DNA of 8,553 nucleotides from Afipia sp. (GTDB lineage Bacteria; Pseudomonadota; Alphaproteobacteria; Rhizobiales; Xanthobacteraceae), in NCBI GenBank assembly GCA_020056155.1, contig JAGVII010000348.1, positions 1-8,553 on the forward strand. Direction: 5' to 3'. The notes below the pieces were generated by a model. It was not told the DNA's origin. It did no database searches and saw only the letters and a list, made by a program, of their open reading frames with translations. Below, in pieces: positions 5,704 through 8,553 of the stretch (position 1 is the first letter of the stretch; each line of letters begins with the position of its first letter). The translations under genes and the position numbers were made by a program.

Positions 5704-6306
5704 ATGCAAACTCAGAGAAACGGCTCAGTCCCCGAGGTTCCCGCTTTGGACGTCCGAACAGACAACCCGGAGCACGACCGGGAGCGCGAGGCGCAACTCG
5801 CCGCCGCATTGGCGCGATGCACCGTAGGTGACCGTGGTGCGCTTCAGATGATCTATGATAGCGAAGCTGCGCGGATGGTCGGTGTCGCTCGCCGAATTCT
5901 CATTCGTCAGGACCTCGCGGAGGAAGCTGTCCACGATGCCTTCGTGCGCATCTGGAATGGCGCTCGCGGCTTTGATCCGCAGCGCGGCAGCGCCACCGGC
6001 TGGCTTTATGCTATCGTGAGAAACCGCGCGCTCACCATCTATCGCGGCGAACATCGTTACGATCACCATGAGCACAACGACATTCAGGATATTGCTCCGG
6101 ATGACTCGATCGCTCGCCTCCCGGAGACCAGCGCGCTGCGCCGCTGTCTTGAGCGCATCGAGCGGCCGCGCCGCGACGTGGTGGTCCTCGCGTATGTTCA
6201 CGGCATGAGTCACGGCGAAATGGCCGGACGGCTGAAGGTGCCGCTCGGCACCGTCAAAAGCTGGGTGCGCCGCGGGCTGATGTCGCTGCAGGAGTGCATG
6301 GGATGA
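5704..6306 (+). CDS. ECF-subfamily RNA polymerase sigma factor, SigK-like
   Basis: 200-residue group 4 sigma factor. Region 2 spans about residues 44-115 and includes LAEEAVHDAFVRIW (71-84) and GWLYAIVRNRAL (99-110), which bind core polymerase and the -10 element. Region 4 spans about 146-197, with the helix-turn-helix MSHGEMAGRLKVPLGTVKSW that reads the -35 element. Domain order and length are normal. The start is uncertain. The frame is open to an ATG at 5635, but that start would put the promoter element at 5668-5696 inside the gene. The ATG at 5704 is chosen, although its ribosome site (AAGG with 3-base spacing) is poor and the transcript may begin at or near it. A TTG at 5746 with GAGG 7 bases upstream is an alternative. 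It overlaps an RskA-type anti-sigma gene by 4 bp, so the two are cotranscribed. Confidence 0.9.
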   Translation: MQTQRNGSVPEVPALDVRTDNPEHDREREAQLAAALARCTVGDRGALQMIYDSEAARMVGVARRILIRQDLAEEAVHDAFVRIWNGARGFDPQRGSATGWLYAIVRNRALTIYRGEHRYDHHEHNDIQDIAPDDSIARLPETSALRRCLERIERPRRDVVVLAYVHGMSHGEMAGRLKVPLGTVKSWVRRGLMSLQECMG

Positions 6307-7055
6307 GCATGCAGGACGAACGCGACACCACAGCGGCTGACTACGTGATGGGCTTGCTCGATGCCGCGGGCGAAGCGGCTGCGGAAAAACGGCTGGAGAG
6401 CGATCCTGCATTCGCGGCGGCAGTCGGCGCCTGGCGCCAACGGCTCTCGGAGTTCGATACGTCCGCCGAGCCGGTTACACCCAGCCCTGACCTGTGGCGC
6501 CGTATCGCCGAAACGACGAAGAGGGAAACTATTCCGGTGCTGCCCGGCACGCGCAATGCGGTACTCGGCGCAACGGTCTGGGACAACATCCGCTTCTGGC
6601 GCGCGACGGGCCTGGCCGCCAGCTTCGCCGCGCTGCTGTTTGCAGTCATCGCGCTCGGTGCGCTGACGACCTCGAAGGAGTTGCGACGCGATCTGGTTGC
6701 GCTGGCGCAAAGCAAGCCAGTCTACGTCGCGATCCTTGTCAACGACACCACCAAGGAAGCCGGGGCGGTGGTCAATGCCTTCGCCAACGGCCGCGTCGAG
6801 CTGATCCCGCTCAAGGCCATCGACGTGCCTCCCGGACGCACATTGCAGGTGTGGACATTGTGGGATCGTGCCGTCGGCCCGAAATCAATCGGCATCACAG
6901 ACCGGTCGCGGACGCTGCAACTCAATCTCGAGTCCCTGCCCGAAACCGTGACCGATCAGTTGTTCGAGATCACGCTTGAACCGGAAGGCGGATCGCCCAT
7001 CGGGCGACCCACCGGACCGATCCTGTTCAAGGGCAACGCCGCAAGAACGCTATAG
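6303..7055 (+). CDS. RskA-type membrane anti-sigma factor
   Basis: 250-residue, single-pass inner-membrane anti-sigma factor. The N-terminal cytoplasmic part (about 10-50, DYVMGLLD...DPAFAAAVGAWRQRL) matches the sigma-binding domain of RskA proteins. One transmembrane helix lies at about 102-122 (ATGLAASFAALLFAVIALGA). The C-terminal periplasmic RskA domain ends with the family hallmark EPEGGSPIGRPTGPILFKG (about 226-244). It should hold the sigma factor inactive at the membrane until an envelope signal triggers proteolysis. The ATG at 6303 overlaps the sigma stop as ATGA and has AGGAG 8 bases upstream (6290-6294); an upstream GTG at 6294 and an ATG at 6309 are less likely. The overlap implies translational coupling, keeping sigma and anti-sigma in balance. 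The signal sensed is unknown. Confidence 0.92.
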   Translation: MSMQDERDTTAADYVMGLLDAAGEAAAEKRLESDPAFAAAVGAWRQRLSEFDTSAEPVTPSPDLWRRIAETTKRETIPVLPGTRNAVLGATVWDNIRFWRATGLAASFAALLFAVIALGALTTSKELRRDLVALAQSKPVYVAILVNDTTKEAGAVVNAFANGRVELIPLKAIDVPPGRTLQVWTLWDRAVGPKSIGITDRSRTLQLNLESLPETVTDQLFEITLEPEGGSPIGRPTGPILFKGNAARTL

Positions 7056-7069
7056 CGGTTCATCAGTTC

Positions 7070-7099
7070 GTGTGAGCGAAGCTCAAGCTTCGATCACAC
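7070..7099. other. Hairpin between convergent genes
   Basis: Inverted repeat: GTGTGA (7070-7075) pairs with TCACAC (7094-7099), and CGAAGCT (7077-7083) pairs with AGCTTCG (7086-7092), with one G/A mismatch between the blocks. It lies 14 bases after the anti-sigma stop and overlaps the last codons and stop of the minus-strand gene. No T run follows on either strand, so it is not a classical intrinsic terminator, but it may stall polymerase or protect 3' ends in both directions. Confidence 0.5.
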
Positions 7100-7841
7100 G
7101 CTCGGTGAGAACGCGGCGGCAATCCATTTCATACTCGAGATCCTGCACCGGCGGCCGGTTCAGGTGCCATGTCAGGCCCTGCCGGAAGATGCCGCGCTTG
7201 CCCAGTTCGCTTTCGATGAACGGGAAAATATCATGAACGGTGTAAAGCTGCGTCGCGGTGACCTGGCTCCAGTCGCCGCCGAACGCTCCCATGCGCCGCT
7301 CCATCTCGCCCAGAACCCATTTCGCCTTCTCCAGCATCGCTGCGGGCGAGATATCACCCAGCCGCACGGCGTGGTCGCGATAGTTCCCCTTGCCTTCGGG
7401 CGCCTCGCCGCTTCCAGCGACAACGAATGACGCCGGCGCATCCGCTGCGACAACGGTGTAGGTAAACGCATGAAAACCGGGCACCGATGGCGGATCGATT
7501 TTCGGACAGACGTTGCTGCGCGCCACTGGATTGTCAGCGCCGTCCCGCACCAACCCCCACTCCTTCAGAAAGCCGGTGTACTCCGCGTTGAAGCTAACGA
7601 ACCCGCTTTCAGTGAATGGCGCTGGTGAACGCAACTCGCAAGCCGCGAACGCCGACAGCGGGCGGCCTGCGGCCTTCAGAACCTGTGCGATCTTCTCAAA
7701 TCCCTGACGCAACGGCACCGGCTTGTCGAACCGCACCCGCTCGAGCGCGAATCCCGGAAGCGCTCCAACGCCTGCCGAGTACTGGCTGACACCTGGTATG
7801 AAACGATAGCCGCCGTCGGGCGCTTCAACAGTCTTGATCAT
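7083..7841 (-). CDS. CnbZ-like putative 2-aminomuconate-type deaminase
   Basis: 252-residue cytoplasmic protein without signal peptide or membrane segment. The N-terminus (VEAPDGGYRFIPGVSQYSAG, residues 5-24) followed by GFALERVRF (31-39), and a middle ACELRSPAPFTESGF (67-81), recall the proteins annotated as 2-amino-5-chloromuconate deaminase (CnbZ). This is recognition from memory, not a search. That enzyme removes ammonia from an aminomuconate ring-cleavage product in chloronitrobenzene breakdown; relatives in other genomes probably act on other enamine or imine substrates, so the substrate here is open. The ATG at 7841 has GAGG 4 bases upstream. It lies 47 bp downstream of a LivF-type transporter gene on the same strand and is probably in its operon, which would fit uptake and deamination of an amino compound. 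If the family call is wrong it should be read as a conserved hypothetical protein. Confidence 0.6.
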   Translation of the reverse strand: MIKTVEAPDGGYRFIPGVSQYSAGVGALPGFALERVRFDKPVPLRQGFEKIAQVLKAAGRPLSAFAACELRSPAPFTESGFVSFNAEYTGFLKEWGLVRDGADNPVARSNVCPKIDPPSVPGFHAFTYTVVAADAPASFVVAGSGEAPEGKGNYRDHAVRLGDISPAAMLEKAKWVLGEMERRMGAFGGDWSQVTATQLYTVHDIFPFIESELGKRGIFRQGLTWHLNRPPVQDLEYEMDCRRVLTERVIEA

Positions 7842-7888
7842 GATACCTCTTCGTAGTTCTCAGAGTTGAATTGTGATCTTGGCGAGGA

Positions 7889-8553
7889 TTATTCTTCCAG
7901 AACGCCGAGATAGGCGTCGCGGATGATCGGGTCCGCCAGAAGTTCGGCGCCCGAGCCCGATCTGACGATCCGGCCCATATCCATCACGAAGGCGGCGTGG
8001 CACAAATCCAGCGCCGTGGTGACGTCCTGCTCGACCAGCAGGATCGACATGCCCTCGGCATTGAGCGCGCGCAGCGCAGCGACGAGTTGCTCCACCAGCA
8101 ACGGCGAGAGACCGAGCGACAGTTCGTCGATCATCAGCAGCTTCGGCGCGCTCATCAGGCCGCGTCCGATCGCGCACATCTGCTGCTCTCCGCCGGAGAG
8201 TGTCGCGGCGGCCTGATTGCGCCGTTCGGACAGTTTCGGAAACGTCGTGTAGACCCTGTCCATATCGCGGCTGATCTCGGCGCGCGATGCGGTGCGCGAA
8301 TAAGCGCCCATCAGAAGATTGTCTTCGATGCTCATTGCGCCGAACAGGCGCCGGCCTTCGGGCACGTGAACAATGCCATGCGAAAGAATCCTGGCGGCCG
8401 TCGCGCCTGCGAGGTCCTCCCCGTCCGACCGATAGGAGCCGGACTGAACCGGAATCAAACCCGACAGCGCGCGCATCAGCGTGGTCTTGCCCGCGCCGTT
8501 GGAGCCGATCAGCGCCGTAATTTCACCCCTGCGCACCGCGAGATCGATGCCCC
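7889..8553 (-). CDS. livF: LivF-type branched-chain amino acid ABC transporter ATPase, 5' end outside window
   Basis: ATP-binding subunit of a hydrophobic/branched-chain amino acid-type (HAAT) ABC importer, acting on the inner face of the membrane with LivG, LivH, LivM and a periplasmic binding protein. The visible 220 residues include Walker A GSNGAGKTT, the signature LSGGEQQ, Walker B LLMIDE followed by the D-loop region LSLGLSP, and LLVEQD in the switch region, where LivF proteins typically have Q instead of the usual His. PEGRRLFGAMSIEDNLLMGA is typical of LivF rather than LivG. About 15-20 N-terminal residues are missing: the frame runs open to the window edge, and the GTG at 8536 is an internal Val codon (GIDLAVRRGEI). 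The ligand could be an amino acid or an aromatic acid; other transporter genes would lie beyond 8553. Confidence 0.92.
   Translation of the reverse strand, partial: GIDLAVRRGEITALIGSNGAGKTTLMRALSGLIPVQSGSYRSDGEDLAGATAARILSHGIVHVPEGRRLFGAMSIEDNLLMGAYSRTASRAEISRDMDRVYTTFPKLSERRNQAAATLSGGEQQMCAIGRGLMSAPKLLMIDELSLGLSPLLVEQLVAALRALNAEGMSILLVEQDVTTALDLCHAAFVMDMGRIVRSGSGAELLADPIIRDAYLGVLEE

Noticed and set aside
5725..6411. Minus-strand open frame of 228 codons
   Set aside because: It runs antisense across the junction of the sigma and anti-sigma genes and has no domain signal; the plus-strand genes explain the region fully.
8108..8140. MIDELSLGLSP instead of the textbook DEP Walker B to D-loop sequence in the LivF-type ATPase
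   Set aside because: DEL variants are familiar in LivF-type proteins of this bacterial group, so this is not a sign of an inactive ATPase.

Overview
The window is GC-rich, densely coded DNA that looks like an alphaproteobacterial chromosome. The gene set and protein style (RskA-type anti-sigma factor, a catabolic cluster of Baeyer-Villiger monooxygenase and CoA enzymes, Liv-type ABC transporters) suggest the Bradyrhizobium / Rhodopseudomonas / Afipia group. That placement is inference; there is no rRNA or other marker gene here.

Region A (1-4597, all minus strand) is a catabolic gene cluster. In transcription order it holds a hormone-sensitive-lipase-type esterase (4597-3653), a flavin Baeyer-Villiger monooxygenase (3513-1852), a fumarylacetoacetate hydrolase-family enzyme (1721-732) and an enoyl-CoA hydratase cut by the window edge (632-1). 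A reasonable reading is ketone to ester (monooxygenase), ester hydrolysis (esterase), C-C bond hydrolysis of a diketo or acylpyruvate-like acid (FAH family), then CoA-dependent breakdown (crotonase). The substrate cannot be read from the sequence. The last two genes each have a copy of the same perfect palindrome upstream (1779-1813 and 697-719), each overlapping a plausible promoter. Each is followed by a leader hairpin, a strong Shine-Dalgarno site and a non-ATG start (GTG, TTG). This looks like two promoters under one dimeric repressor whose gene is not in the window.

Region B (4711-7055) is an extracytoplasmic-function (ECF) sigma module. An exported DUF4394 protein (minus, 5563-4787, with a good intrinsic terminator at 4711-4751) diverges from an ECF sigma factor (plus, 5704-6306), which overlaps a membrane-bound RskA-type anti-sigma factor (6303-7055). 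The divergent intergenic region holds two mirror-image promoter-like elements sharing TGCATCC and GGTAT with 16/17-bp spacing. This suggests that the sigma factor drives both its own operon and the DUF4394 gene.

Region C (7083-8553, minus) holds a LivF-type ABC transporter ATPase (5' end beyond the window) and, 47 bp downstream, a 252-residue protein resembling those annotated as 2-amino-5-chloromuconate deaminase (CnbZ). A hairpin lies where this gene converges with the anti-sigma gene. No tRNA, rRNA, CRISPR array, insertion sequence or phage gene was seen, and no stretch over 300 bases lacks a gene.
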